Assembly (NCBI RefSeq): GCF_900115285.1
Contig: NZ_FOYW01000001.1
Span: 950,655 to 1,014,654, forward strand
Direction: 5' to 3'
Length of the DNA stretch: 64,000 nucleotides
DNA from: Marinobacter daqiaonensis
Lineage (GTDB): Bacteria > Pseudomonadota > Gammaproteobacteria > Pseudomonadales > Oleiphilaceae
The notes beneath the pieces are model-generated. The model saw only the letters and a program-made list of their open reading frames with translations, was not told the DNA's origin and made no database searches. Shown piece after piece: positions 47,761 to 57,394 of this stretch (the first letter of the stretch is position 1; each line of letters starts with the position of its first letter). The position numbers and the translations under genes are program-made.

Positions 47761-49938
47761 TCAACCGTAGTGCTGCAGCAGGCTGGGCACATCAATGATC
47801 AGGGCAATCCGGCCATCGCCGGTGATGGTGGCGCCAGCCATGCCGGGCGTGCCCTGAAGGGCACGACCCAGAGGCTTGATCACCACCTCTTCCTGGCCAA
47901 CCAGCTGGTCAACCACAAAGCCCACCTGCTTGGTCCCCATTGCCACGATCACTACATGGGCGTTCTCGGGCTCCGCCGAGCCGCGATCCGATGGCACCAG
48001 CCAGCGCTTGATGTGGAACAGTGGGAAGACCTTGTCACGCACCACGATACACTCGCGCCCATCGACGATGTTCTTCTTGGTGAGATCCAGGTGGAAGATT
48101 TCCACCACGTTTACCAGCGGCAGGGCGAAGGACTGGTTCGCCAGCATGATCATCAGGGTGGGCATGATCGCCAGGGTCAGGGGCACCTTGATCCGGATGG
48201 CGGTACCTTTCCCCAGTTTTGAATGGACCTGGATCTGGCCATTCAGCTGGCTGATCTTGGTCTTCACCACATCCATCCCCACGCCACGCCCGGATACGTC
48301 GGAAATCTGGTCCTTGGTGGAAAAACCGGCGGCGAAAATCAGGTTGAAGCATTCCGTTTCCGTGAGGCGGTCCGCCACGTCCTGGTCATAGATGCCCTTC
48401 TCCACCGCTTTTCTGCGGAGCTTCTCCGGGTCCATGCCACCGCCGTCATCCTCGATGGACAGCAGGATATGATCCCCCTCCTGCTCGGCGGACAGGGTTA
48501 CGGTGCCCTGGCGGGGCTTGCCGGCTTTCTCACGGACGTCCGGCGCCTCGATGCCATGGTCGACGGAGTTGCGCACCAGGTGAACCAGCGGGTCCGCCAG
48601 GGCCTCCACCAGGTTCTTGTCGAGGTCGGTCTCTTCCCCGTGCATCACCAGGTTGATCTCTTTCTTCAGATTCCTGGCCAGATCCCGGACGACCCGCGGA
48701 AAGCGGCCGAACACTTTCTTGATGGGCTGCATCCGGGTCGCCATGACGGCAGACTGGAGATCGGTGGTAACCACGTCGAGGTTGGAAACCGCCTTGTGCA
48801 TGTGCTCGTCTTCGCTGTCCGCCCCCAGACGCTGAAGCCGGTTCCGCACCAGCACCAGCTCACCCACCATGTTCATGATGTCGTCAAGACGCTTGGTGTC
48901 CACCCGGACCGTCGTCTCTGCCGCAGGCGGATGACTGTCCCTCGGAGCCGCGGCGGGTTTGGTGGTCTCAGGGGCTTTGCCTGCACCGGGCTTGGGTGAG
49001 GGTGCCGCCTTTGCCTCTGGCCTGGCCTGGGCTTCTGGCCCGTCAGGAACTTTACTGGTCTTGTCGGTGTCCGCCGGGGTCCTGGCAACCGCGCCGTCGG
49101 CGATACCGGGGCTCTTGCCCTTGCCGTGGAGCTCGTCCAGCAGACGCTCGAACTCATCGTCGGTGATCAGGTCGCTGTCACCGGACTTGGCACTTTCCTC
49201 AGCATTGCCGGTGGCAACAGACTGGCCCGGTTCGGACGGCTGACCGGTTTCGTCCGGATCGGGGACGCTTTGGGTGGCGACTTCCCCGGAAAACCGGCCC
49301 TTGCCGTGGAGCTGATCCAGCAGGGCTTCGAATTCGTCATCGCTGATGTCGCTGCTGTCATCACCAGGGGTGTCCGCACTCGGGGTGGCCTCCGCCTGTT
49401 TCGGATCGGAACCACCCCCGGCCTTGTCGCCTTCCAGCGCATCCAGCAACTGTTCGAACTCCTCGTCGGTGATATCACCGGGATCTTCATCCGTGGCGGG
49501 GCCCGGGGACTGTTCGGGCTCGGGCCTGGCTGCGGCGGCACCCTGCCCTTCCGGCAGAGCGTACTCGTCCAGGGTCTGAATCAGTGACAGGGGAGCCGGC
49601 GTCGGCTCCTCACGATTGCGGACCTGATCGAACATGGTGTTGATGTAGTCCAGGGCCTGAAGGACCACGTCCATCAGCTCGGGCGTCACCCTGCGCTTGT
49701 GATTACGCAGGGTATCGAAGACGTTTTCCGCGGAGTGACAGCAATTCACCAGTGCTTCGAGCTGAAGGAAGCCAGCGCCCCCCTTGACGGTATGAAAGCC
49801 GCGGAAAATGGCATTCAGCAGATCGCTGTCGTCAGGATGCCGCTCCAGGTCTACCAGTTGTTCGGAGAGCTGCTCAAGGATTTCTCCCGCCTCCACCAGG
49901 AAATCCTGAAGGATCTCTTCGTCTGCATCGAATGCCAT
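47761..49938 (-). CDS. cheA: Chemotaxis histidine kinase CheA
   Basis: 725 residues. The HPt (P1) domain is at 1-105 with His49 in FRGFHTVKGGAGF. A long acidic, Pro/Ala-rich linker (130-340) replaces a recognisable P2 domain. Dimerisation (P3) begins near RVDTKRLDDIMNMVGELVLVRN (345-366). The kinase domain (P4) has HLVRNSVDHGIE and SIEDDGGGMD, and the CheW-like P5 closes the protein (FALPLVNVVEIFHLD). CheA phosphorylates CheY and CheB. Three copies of a D-D/E-E-F-E-x-L-L-D motif sit in the linker (155-170, 197-214, 256-274) and resemble known CheY-binding peptides. It lies 13 bases after cheZ. Confidence 0.96.
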   Translation of the reverse strand: MAFDADEEILQDFLVEAGEILEQLSEQLVDLERHPDDSDLLNAIFRGFHTVKGGAGFLQLEALVNCCHSAENVFDTLRNHKRRVTPELMDVVLQALDYINTMFDQVRNREEPTPAPLSLIQTLDEYALPEGQGAAAARPEPEQSPGPATDEDPGDITDEEFEQLLDALEGDKAGGGSDPKQAEATPSADTPGDDSSDISDDEFEALLDQLHGKGRFSGEVATQSVPDPDETGQPSEPGQSVATGNAEESAKSGDSDLITDDEFERLLDELHGKGKSPGIADGAVARTPADTDKTSKVPDGPEAQARPEAKAAPSPKPGAGKAPETTKPAAAPRDSHPPAAETTVRVDTKRLDDIMNMVGELVLVRNRLQRLGADSEDEHMHKAVSNLDVVTTDLQSAVMATRMQPIKKVFGRFPRVVRDLARNLKKEINLVMHGEETDLDKNLVEALADPLVHLVRNSVDHGIEAPDVREKAGKPRQGTVTLSAEQEGDHILLSIEDDGGGMDPEKLRRKAVEKGIYDQDVADRLTETECFNLIFAAGFSTKDQISDVSGRGVGMDVVKTKISQLNGQIQVHSKLGKGTAIRIKVPLTLAIMPTLMIMLANQSFALPLVNVVEIFHLDLTKKNIVDGRECIVVRDKVFPLFHIKRWLVPSDRGSAEPENAHVVIVAMGTKQVGFVVDQLVGQEEVVIKPLGRALQGTPGMAGATITGDGRIALIIDVPSLLQHYG
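49117..49476 (-). repeat. Three coded copies of a short acidic motif in the CheA linker
   Basis: Copies lie at 49429-49476 (residues 155-170), 49297-49350 (197-214) and 49117-49173 (256-274). Each reads as I-[TS]-D-[DE]-E-F-E-x-L-L-D-x-L followed by [EH]-G, the last two also by KGK or KGR. The spacers between them are unlike one another, so only the motif is kept. Confidence 0.85.
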
Positions 49939-49951
49939 GCAACTACCTCAC

Positions 49952-50737
49952 TTAAAAGCCGAGACTGGACAGCAGGTCGTCAACGTCGTCCTGGCCGGAC
50001 ACCACATCGGACCGCTCTGCGGCGCGCATTTGAGGCCCTTCGCCCTTGATGGCTGAGGACTCTTGTTCTTTGAGTTCGTGGACGGTCCCGGTGAGCTGGT
50101 CCACATGGCTGGCCATGACCACCAGGCTGAGCAGGTTCTCCTCCACCTCCTTCACCAGCGCGGTCACCTTCTGGATCACCTGCCCGGTAAGGTCCTGGAA
50201 GTCCTGGGCCAGCAGGATTTCCGAAAGGTCGCCGTACATTTTCTCGGCGTCTCCGGAGAGGCTTTCAAAAAACCGGTCGATACGTCCGTACAGCTCCCGG
50301 AATTCAGAGGGAGCCATTTCACGCCGGCGAAGCCGCTGCCAGTCGTCCCTCAGGACCTTTGCCTGCTCGCACATGGCATTGGCCCGGGGCATGGCATCCT
50401 CCACCAGGTCCATGGTGCGGTTGGCAGCCTTGCTGGTCATTTCAACCACATACTGGAGACGGTCCGACGCATCGGACATCTTCGACAGCGCTTCCTGCTG
50501 CTCCGCGTTCTGGGGCTGGATCTGGAAATTGCGAATCGCCTCATGAAGGCTTCTGGTCAACCGGCCCACTTCCCGGTACAGACTCTGATCCCGAACCTCG
50601 CTGAGGTCATTGATCAGGGTCATGGCGCGGGCATATTCGCCGGCGTTGACCTGTTCCACCAGCTCATCGGCATGCTGCTTGAGCTTGGAGGCGATTTCCG
50701 GGTCGAGGCTGGCTTCAGGCTGTTTGTCTTTGCTCAT
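49952..50737 (-). CDS. cheZ: CheY-P phosphatase CheZ
   Basis: 261 residues, mostly helical. The catalytic segment AQDFQDLTGQVIQKV holds the Asp and Gln that enter the CheY active site. The extreme C-terminus SGQDDVDDLLSSLGF matches the CheY-docking helix of E. coli CheZ. CheZ ends the chemotaxis signal by dephosphorylating CheY-P. It is longer than the E. coli protein (214) through its N-terminal region. It lies 49 bases after cheY and 13 before cheA. Confidence 0.95.
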   Translation of the reverse strand: MSKDKQPEASLDPEIASKLKQHADELVEQVNAGEYARAMTLINDLSEVRDQSLYREVGRLTRSLHEAIRNFQIQPQNAEQQEALSKMSDASDRLQYVVEMTSKAANRTMDLVEDAMPRANAMCEQAKVLRDDWQRLRRREMAPSEFRELYGRIDRFFESLSGDAEKMYGDLSEILLAQDFQDLTGQVIQKVTALVKEVEENLLSLVVMASHVDQLTGTVHELKEQESSAIKGEGPQMRAAERSDVVSGQDDVDDLLSSLGF

Positions 50738-50786
50738 GGGAGCGTATCCGGACTGTCAGATCGGGTTACAAAGCGCAACCGGCGCT

Positions 50787-51158
50787 TTACTGAATTCGCT
50801 CGAAGATCTTCTCGATCTTTTCCTTGAGTACCGCGGCCGTGAAAGGTTTGACCACATAGCCGTTCACCCCGGCCTGGGCCGCGGCCACAATCTGGTCGCG
50901 CTTGGCTTCCGCGGTCACCATGAGGACGGGCAGGTCCTTCAGGTTCTCGTCGGCGCGTACTTCCTTGAGCAGGTCGAACCCGGACATGCCCGGCATGTTC
51001 CAGTCGGTGATCAGGAAGTCGAACTTACCTGTACGAAGCATCGGCAATGCCGTATTACCGTCATCCGCCTCTTCGGTGTTGGTAAACCCGAGATCTCGCA
51101 ACAGGTTCTTGATGATCCGTCGCATCGTGGAAAAATCATCCACAATGAGGATTTTCAT
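50787..51158 (-). CDS. cheY: Chemotaxis response regulator CheY
   Basis: 123 residues from the ATG at 51158 ([14 protein letters not shown]); the open frame to 51221 adds 21 residues absent from the family. Phospho-acceptor Asp52 lies in ITDWNMPG, the Thr switch in MVTAEAKRD and the Lys in VKPFT. CheY-P binds FliM and CheZ to reverse the motor. It is the first gene of the che-mot run after fliA; the 176-base gap upstream holds a TTGATAAC and a CGATAC sequence but no convincing sigma-28 promoter. Confidence 0.96.
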   Translation of the reverse strand: MKILIVDDFSTMRRIIKNLLRDLGFTNTEEADDGNTALPMLRTGKFDFLITDWNMPGMSGFDLLKEVRADENLKDLPVLMVTAEAKRDQIVAAAQAGVNGYVVKPFTAAVLKEKIEKIFERIQ

Positions 51159-51334
51159 GTTCTTGTCCAATGGGACCTCCAGTTGGTAGTCGCCGGAATA
51201 GTAACCTTGGTAATCTGGCACCGCCTTGCGGGCCAGCTGCTGTCAGATCCTAGCGCAAAGCGGACATTCTAACAGTATCGAGGCGACAGTCCGTTTCAAT
51301 GTGTTATCAACGGGGGGCCGGCACACACCAGGCC

Positions 51335-52108
51335 CTAGAGAGAACCGGCGTCATTGGCCTGCCAGCCCGAAAGTCGCCCCCGCAGCCGCAGGGCTGCCTG
51401 GCTGTGGATCTGGCTGACCCGGCTTTCACTGACGCCAAGCACAGCACCGATTTCTTTCAGGTTGAGCTCCTCCTGGTAATACAGGCTGAGCACCAGCTTT
51501 TCCCGCTCCGGCAGCCCTTCTATCGCCGCGGCGAGATTGTTGCGGAATGCCTCCCCGGACACATCATCGAGGGGATTATCCGACGCTTCCTGCTCGTGTA
51601 TCGGCAGCTCTCCGGATTCATTGAGCTCATCGAGGGAAAAAAGTCGGCCGGAACTGGCGTCACTCAGGCAGGCATGATACTCGGACAACCCCATACCCAG
51701 CTCCTGTGCCACTTCGAGGTCCTGGGCTTCGCGGCCTTCCCGGTCTTCAACGGACTTGATGGCCGCGGCTACCCGGCGGGCGTTGCGGTGAACCGAACGG
51801 GGCACCCAGTCGCCCCTGCGGATTTCATCCACAATGGCGCCACGGATACGGATACCGGCATAGGTTTCGAAGGAGGCGCCCCGGTCCGACTGGTATTTGG
51901 CGGCCGCCTCAAGCAGCCCCACCATCCCGGCCTGGATGAGGTCGTCCAGCTGGACCGAATCGGGCAGACGGGCCATAAGGTGGAGGGCGATTTTCTTGAC
52001 CAGCGGGGCATGTTGCTCCACCAGTTGATGGGCATCTTGCCGGCCGGTCTGATGATAGATTCCGAGACGTCTGGCCAATGTCATGTATCCGTTTAAACCA
52101 TCCTGCAA
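51335..52108 (-). CDS. fliA: Flagellar sigma factor FliA (sigma-28)
   Basis: 257 residues. Region 2 is marked by LVKKIALHLMARLPDSVQLDDLIQAGMVGLLEAA and ASFETYAGIRIRGAIVDEIR, region 3 by DWVPRSVHRNARRV, and region 4 by LPEREKLVLSLYYQEELNLKEIGAVLGVSESRVSQIHSQA. FliA directs late flagellar genes such as flagellin and is held by FlgM until hook completion. The gene begins nine bases after the fleN stop and precedes cheY, the usual order. Length is normal (Pseudomonas 247). Confidence 0.96.
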   Translation of the reverse strand: MQDGLNGYMTLARRLGIYHQTGRQDAHQLVEQHAPLVKKIALHLMARLPDSVQLDDLIQAGMVGLLEAAAKYQSDRGASFETYAGIRIRGAIVDEIRRGDWVPRSVHRNARRVAAAIKSVEDREGREAQDLEVAQELGMGLSEYHACLSDASSGRLFSLDELNESGELPIHEQEASDNPLDDVSGEAFRNNLAAAIEGLPEREKLVLSLYYQEELNLKEIGAVLGVSESRVSQIHSQAALRLRGRLSGWQANDAGSL

Positions 52109-52117
52109 CGGTAATGA

Positions 52118-52936
52118 TCAGGTGCCTGTACCCACCAGGCGCTCCACGAAGAATTCCAGGTGCCCCCTAGGCGATGAGGGCAACGGCCAACTGTCGACCT
52201 TTTCGGCCAGGGCCTTGATGGCCAGGGATGCCTTGGCCCTGGGGTAGACATCCAGCACCGCGCGCTGACGCTGAACAGCCTTGCGCACGGCTTCATCGTA
52301 GGGAACCATGCCGACGTATTGTAGTGCAACGTCCAGGAAGCGCTCGGTGACCCGGGTCAGTTTTCCGAACAGATGCTTGCCTTCCTGCTCGTTGCGAACC
52401 TGGTTGGCCAGTATACGGAAGCGGTTGGTACCGTAATCACGGTTCATCAGTTTGATCAGGGCGTAAGCATCGGTGATGGAGGTGGGCTCATCACACACCA
52501 CCAGCAGCAGCTCCTGGGAAGCCCGCAGGAAGCTCACCACGCTCTCGGAAATTCCGGCTGCGGTGTCCACGATCAGCACATCCACCTGATCGCCCAGTTC
52601 ACTGAAGGCGTTGATCAGGCCGGCGTGCTCCATGGCACTGAGCTGGGTCATGCGCTGGGTCCCGGAGGACGCGGGCACGATCCTGATTCCGCCGGGACCG
52701 CTGACCAGCACGTCCCGCAGATCGCACTCCCCGGCAAGCACATCGGACAGGTTGCGGTTGGCGGTGATTCCCAGCAGGACATCGATATTGGCCAGCCCCA
52801 GATCCGCGTCCAGCAATACCACCCTACGCCCCATCTGCGAAAGGGCAATGCCGAGGTTAACGGAGACGTTGCTCTTGCCCACGCCACCCTTGCCCCCGGT
52901 GACTGCGATTACCTGAACCGGATGTGGTCTGCTCAT
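52118..52936 (-). CDS. fleN: Flagellar number regulator FleN (FlhG), MinD-like ATPase
   Basis: 272 residues with the deviant Walker A VTGGKGGVGKSNVSVNLG (Lys21 region), VVLLDADLGLANIDVLLG, and DVLIVDTAAGISE. This is the FleN/FlhG branch of the MinD family. It keeps the polar flagellum count at one by restraining the master activator FleQ and by opposing FlhF. It follows flhF by 90 bases and precedes fliA. All nucleotide-binding residues are present. Confidence 0.95.
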   Translation of the reverse strand: MSRPHPVQVIAVTGGKGGVGKSNVSVNLGIALSQMGRRVVLLDADLGLANIDVLLGITANRNLSDVLAGECDLRDVLVSGPGGIRIVPASSGTQRMTQLSAMEHAGLINAFSELGDQVDVLIVDTAAGISESVVSFLRASQELLLVVCDEPTSITDAYALIKLMNRDYGTNRFRILANQVRNEQEGKHLFGKLTRVTERFLDVALQYVGMVPYDEAVRKAVQRQRAVLDVYPRAKASLAIKALAEKVDSWPLPSSPRGHLEFFVERLVGTGT

Positions 52937-53026
52937 ATATGGTCTGTGTTCCCGCTGAGGTTCTTCTATAACTATGTTTGTGCTGCAGGTTCGTAGCCCA
53001 GACCAACAGCCGCTCCGGCCCTGGGA

Positions 53027-54352
53027 TCAGGCGCCTTCCGCCATGCTCTGCTGCCTGCGGGCGTCCCGCAGACGCTCCACGCCCAGCCTGACCAGCGACG
53101 TGTTGTTGGCCTGGTGCAGATCCTGGGGAATCTTCTGACCGTCGGTCACCCAGGCCACCGGCAATGAGGTCTCCACCGCGAACCCCAGCACTTCGCCCAG
53201 GGTCAGGGCCTCGTCCAGCTTGGTCATGACACAACCTGCAAGGTTAGCCATCTTATAGCAATGCCACATGGATTTCATGATCCTGGGCTGACTTGTCGCC
53301 GGCACCACCAGGTGGGAACGGATCCGGTGACGGCTGCGGGCCAGCTCCTGCAACTGCTCCTGGCAGCCGGGGTCGGCGCCGGACAGCCCTGCGGTGTCAA
53401 TCAGAACGAGGTGCCGGTCTTCCAGCTCATCGAGAACGTCGTCCAGGCTGTGGCTGTCATCCACCACCCGCACCGGAACATTGAGAATCCGGCCGAACAC
53501 GAACAGCTGCTCGTGGGCGGCCACCCGGTAACGGTCAGTGGTCACCAACGCCAGCGAGTCGGCGCCGTGCTCAAGCACGTACTGGGCGGCAATCTTGCCG
53601 ATGGTGGTGGTCTTGCCGGAACCCGTCGGTCCTACCAGGGCATAGGCACCGCCCCGTGAAGCCCAGTCACCGCCACCGGTCCGCAGGCCGGCCGCCAGGG
53701 TCTTGAGGGACCGTTTCCAGTTGTCCTCCAGCTTGCCACGGCCACTCTGGCGCGCGAGACTCACCGCCAGCTCATGGGTCAGGCCGAACTCTTCCAGGCG
53801 CTCAGTCAGCCGCTTGCGAACCGCATCGACGGGATCGCCAACAGCGACCGATGTCGCTGCCGCCACCGGCGCCGGCGCGTGCTGACTCACCATGGCCCTG
53901 AGGGAGTCGATTTCCCGTCGCATCTGCGCCAGGTCGTCGGAGGGGGACTGACCAGCCGCCGACCCGGCGCGGATCTCACCGCGGCTCGGCGGCACCTCCG
54001 GCAGCTGGGAATCATCGGTCCGATAGGACCGCTGGCCGTAGGAGGGTGAGGACTCGGTGTCACGGCGGCTTCTCAGCTCGCGGATGCGGGTCCGGGAGCG
54101 GTCGAGCTCCTCCTCCAGCCGGCGATGCTGTTCCGCCTGCAGTTCACCCAGGCGTCCACCGCTGGTGGCTTCCGCCGCAGCCTCACCCAGTCGCTGGCGC
54201 GCCATGTTTTCGTCATAGTCCAGGGCGGTGACAATCTCCACACCGCCGTCGATCCGCCGGCTGGACAGGATTACCGCATCGTCTCCCATGTGTTCGCGCA
54301 CCTGCTTCAGGGCCGCCGACATGGTTTCCGCAAAGAACCTTTTGACTTTCAT
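53027..54352 (-). CDS. flhF: Flagellar placement GTPase FlhF
   Basis: 441 residues. The N-terminal B domain starts MKVKRFFAETMSAALKQVREHMGDDAVI. A variable, charged middle (about 70-160) follows, then the SRP-type N and G domains with P-loop LVGPTGSGKTTTIGK (about 240), DTAGLSGADP and MTKLDEA. FlhF marks the cell pole for flagellar assembly. It lies between flhA (39 bases) and fleN, as in Pseudomonas and Vibrio. Confidence 0.95.
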   Translation of the reverse strand: MKVKRFFAETMSAALKQVREHMGDDAVILSSRRIDGGVEIVTALDYDENMARQRLGEAAAEATSGGRLGELQAEQHRRLEEELDRSRTRIRELRSRRDTESSPSYGQRSYRTDDSQLPEVPPSRGEIRAGSAAGQSPSDDLAQMRREIDSLRAMVSQHAPAPVAAATSVAVGDPVDAVRKRLTERLEEFGLTHELAVSLARQSGRGKLEDNWKRSLKTLAAGLRTGGGDWASRGGAYALVGPTGSGKTTTIGKIAAQYVLEHGADSLALVTTDRYRVAAHEQLFVFGRILNVPVRVVDDSHSLDDVLDELEDRHLVLIDTAGLSGADPGCQEQLQELARSRHRIRSHLVVPATSQPRIMKSMWHCYKMANLAGCVMTKLDEALTLGEVLGFAVETSLPVAWVTDGQKIPQDLHQANNTSLVRLGVERLRDARRQQSMAEGA

Positions 54353-54391
54353 CTGCCTCTTCCTCCCAAGTGGGCCATCAGCCCGCGGTCA

Positions 54392-56563
54392 TTACTGGCC
54401 GACCGATGCCACAATGGTGATTTGCTTGTTATCCGGCACTTCCTGGTACGACAGCACGTGCAGTCGCTCCACTCCGTAACTGGCGAATTTCGCCAGTACC
54501 GGCCGCAGCGGCGCGGACACCAGCAGGATCGCCGGTTTACCCAGCATCTCCTGGCGCTGGGCGCTTTCCTGGAGTGACCGCTGCAGTTTTTCCACCATCC
54601 CTGGCTCAAGCACCAGGCCGATGTCGTCACCACCGCCGGATTGTTGACTCTGTTGCTGACTCTTCAGCAATAACTGTTCCAACTCAGGATCCAGGGTGAT
54701 CACAGGGATTTCCTTATCGTTGCCACAGATGCTCTGCATGATCATCCGGCGCAGTGCCTGGCGGGTCGCCGTGGTCAGGACTTTCGGGTCCTGGCTCTTG
54801 GGGTGGACATTGACGATGGCCTCGGCGATGGAGCGCATGTCGCGAACCGGCACTTCCTCCCGCAACAGGTTCTGCAGCACCCGCAGCAGAATCGATATCG
54901 ATACCGTCGTGGGCACCAGTTCTTCCGCCAGCTTGGGCGAGATCTTCTCAAGCTGGTCCAGCCACTTCTGCACCTCCTCGTGGCCCAGCAGTTCGTGGGC
55001 ATGGCTCTGCAGGATCTGGTTGAGGTGAGTGGCCACCACGGTACTGGCGTCCACCACGGTGTAGCCAAGGGTCTGGGCGTTGTCTTTCTGGTCCGGCTCG
55101 ATCCAGGTGGCATCCAGGCCAAAGGCCGGGTCCTTGCCGGCAATCCCGTCCACCTTGCCGAACACCTGGCCGGGGTCGATGGCAAGCTCCCGCTCCGGAT
55201 GGATCTCCGCCTCCGCGAGGGTCACCCCCATCAGCGTAATGCGATAGACGTTGGGCATCAGGTCAAGGTTGTCGCGAATGTGCACCGAGGGCATCAAGAA
55301 ACCCAGGTCCTGGGAGAGCTTCTTGCGAACGCCCTTGATGCGGCTGAGCAACTGGCCGCCCTGGGACTTGTCCACCAGGGGAATCAGTCGATAGCCCACC
55401 TCCAGACCGACAATGTCGACGGTGGTGACGTCGTCCCAGCCCAGCTCCCGGGTTTCCGCCGGAGCAGGCAGGGCATGGTCGCCGGGCTCGCCACCGGAAC
55501 GCGCGGAAGACGCCGGCCGGGAACCGGAACCGCCTTCCCGCGCGGAAGCGGGCCAGCCGCCCTCCTCTTCCACGGTCTGGCGATCCTGCTTCCAGATCCA
55601 CCAGGCGGCTCCGGCAGCCGCCAGGCCCAGCCCCAGAAAGGCGACATGGGGCATGCCGGGAATCAGGCCCAGCAGAATCAGGATGCCGGCGGCGATAGCC
55701 AGCGCCTTGGGGGCGTCGAACATCTGCTTGAGGATCTGACCGCCCATGTCCTGGCTGGAGGTCACCCGGGTCACCATGATGGCGGCGGCGGTGGACAGCA
55801 GCAGCGATGGAATCTGGGCAACGAGGCCGTCACCGATGGTCAGCAGAGCGTAGTTCTGGGTCGCTGTGCCAAAATCCAGGCCGTGCTGGAGCATGCCGAT
55901 ACCGATGCCGCCGATCAGGTTAATGAACAGGATCAGCAGGCCGGCAACGGCATCGCCCTTGACGAATTTACTGGCACCGTCCATGGAACCGTAGAAGTCC
56001 GCTTCCTGGGCAATCTCGGAGCGGCGGCTCTTGGCCTCCTCCTGGTTGATCAGGCCGGCGTTAAGATCGGCATCAATGGCCATCTGCTTGCCAGGCATGG
56101 CATCCAGAGTAAAGCGGGCGCTCACCTCGGACACCCGGCCGGCGCCCTTGGTGACCACCAGGAAGTTGATGATCATGAGAATGGCGAACACCACCAGGCC
56201 AACAGCGTAGTTACCGCCGATCAGCACGGCACCGAAGGACTCGATCACCTTACCCGCCGCGTCACCGCCCTCGTGGCCATTGAGCAGAACGATACGGGTG
56301 GAGGCCACGTTCAGGGCCAGGCGCAACAAGGTGGCCACCAGCAACACCGTCGGGAAGGCCGCAAACTCCATGGGGCGCATGGCGTAGACACACACCAGCA
56401 GAATGGTGATGGAGAGGGCGATGTTGAAGGTGAACAGCACGTCCAGCAGAAACGCCGGCACCGGCAGGATCATCATGCCCAGCAGTGCCATCAGCAGGAT
56501 GGGAATACCCAGGTTTCCCCGCGTCAGGGATTTGACGTTATTAAAGACGAGAGCCCGGTCCAT
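54392..56563 (-). CDS. flhA: Flagellar export gate protein FlhA
   Basis: 723 residues from the ATG at 56563 (MDRALVFNNVKSLTRGNLG); a TTG at 56629 would add 22 residues unlike the family. Eight membrane segments fill residues about 20-330, with VYAMRPMEFAAFPTVLLVATLLRLALNVASTR and the FHIPEP-type loop region visible as ARFTLDAMPGKQMAIDADLNAG. The C-terminal cytoplasmic domain binds export chaperones (from about 375, after a Gly/Ser-rich linker). FlhA uses the proton motive force for type III export. It is divergent from upp, across a 191-base gap. Confidence 0.95.
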   Translation of the reverse strand: MDRALVFNNVKSLTRGNLGIPILLMALLGMMILPVPAFLLDVLFTFNIALSITILLVCVYAMRPMEFAAFPTVLLVATLLRLALNVASTRIVLLNGHEGGDAAGKVIESFGAVLIGGNYAVGLVVFAILMIINFLVVTKGAGRVSEVSARFTLDAMPGKQMAIDADLNAGLINQEEAKSRRSEIAQEADFYGSMDGASKFVKGDAVAGLLILFINLIGGIGIGMLQHGLDFGTATQNYALLTIGDGLVAQIPSLLLSTAAAIMVTRVTSSQDMGGQILKQMFDAPKALAIAAGILILLGLIPGMPHVAFLGLGLAAAGAAWWIWKQDRQTVEEEGGWPASAREGGSGSRPASSARSGGEPGDHALPAPAETRELGWDDVTTVDIVGLEVGYRLIPLVDKSQGGQLLSRIKGVRKKLSQDLGFLMPSVHIRDNLDLMPNVYRITLMGVTLAEAEIHPERELAIDPGQVFGKVDGIAGKDPAFGLDATWIEPDQKDNAQTLGYTVVDASTVVATHLNQILQSHAHELLGHEEVQKWLDQLEKISPKLAEELVPTTVSISILLRVLQNLLREEVPVRDMRSIAEAIVNVHPKSQDPKVLTTATRQALRRMIMQSICGNDKEIPVITLDPELEQLLLKSQQQSQQSGGGDDIGLVLEPGMVEKLQRSLQESAQRQEMLGKPAILLVSAPLRPVLAKFASYGVERLHVLSYQEVPDNKQITIVASVGQ

Positions 56564-56754
56564 GTTACTGGTTGTCTCCACTTCGCTGGTTCTGGTTGTG
56601 AGCGCCGGGGTCGTTTTTTTGACGCTCAAACCGGCTTACCGGGAGTAACGGCAAGATCCATACCATTTCCTGCAAAATCTCCGGTCAAGCCCCTGACTGA
56701 CGTTCTCTGATACGGTATCCTTGCGCAAACTCCGACCAGACCAACAGGTGGACC

Positions 56755-57393
56755 ATGCCCATTCACGAAGTCAAACACCCCCTCATTCAACACAAGCTCG
56801 GGATCATGCGCCGGGCCGACATCAGCACCAAGAACTTCCGTGAACTGGCCCAGGAAGTCGCAGCCCTCCTGACCTACGAGGCCACCAAGGACTTCGCGCT
56901 GCACAAGGAAACCATCGAAGGCTGGGCAGGACCGGTGGAAGTGGAGCAGATCGGCGGCAAGAAGGTCACCATCGTTCCAATCCTGCGGGCGGGCCTGGGG
57001 ATGCTGGACGGCGTACTGACCCTGATCCCCGTGGCACGGGTGAGCGTGGTTGGCCAGATCCGCAACGAGGAAACCCTGGAAGCGTCGACCTACCTGGAGA
57101 AGCTGGTGGGCGAACTCGACCAGCGCATGGCGCTGATCGTGGATCCGATGCTGGCGACTGGTGGCTCCCTCATTTCCACCATCGATCTGCTGAAGAAGGC
57201 GGGCAGCACCGAGATTCGCGCCCTGGTTCTGGTGGCGGCGCCGGAGGGCATCGAGAAAGTTCTGGAAAAACACCCGGACGTTTCCATCTACACCGCCTCG
57301 GTGGATGAGCGGCTGAACGAGAAAGGCTACATCCTGCCCGGCCTCGGCGATGCCGGTGACAAGATCTTTGGCACCAAGCAGAAGGATGTCTGA
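56755..57393 (+). CDS. upp: Uracil phosphoribosyltransferase
   Basis: 212 residues, standard length, starting [20 protein letters not shown]. The PRPP-binding loop is [14 protein letters not shown], and the uracil site is [13 protein letters not shown] near the end. The enzyme makes UMP from uracil and PRPP for pyrimidine salvage. The following gene is the uracil permease, starting two bases after the stop, so uptake and trapping are co-expressed. The pair lies, in opposite orientation, between the flagellar genes flhA and flhB. Confidence 0.97.
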   Translation: MPIHEVKHPLIQHKLGIMRRADISTKNFRELAQEVAALLTYEATKDFALHKETIEGWAGPVEVEQIGGKKVTIVPILRAGLGMLDGVLTLIPVARVSVVGQIRNEETLEASTYLEKLVGELDQRMALIVDPMLATGGSLISTIDLLKKAGSTEIRALVLVAAPEGIEKVLEKHPDVSIYTASVDERLNEKGYILPGLGDAGDKIFGTKQKDV

Positions 57394-57394
57394 G

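Noticed and set aside
51222..51334. Possible sigma-28 promoter before cheY
   Set aside because: A CGATAC and a TTGATAAC on the minus strand resemble the -10, but no TAAA lies at the required distance.
54803..56710. A 635-codon plus-strand open frame opposite flhA
   Set aside because: Antisense to conserved flhA, low-complexity His/Gln/Gly composition, no start signal or motif.
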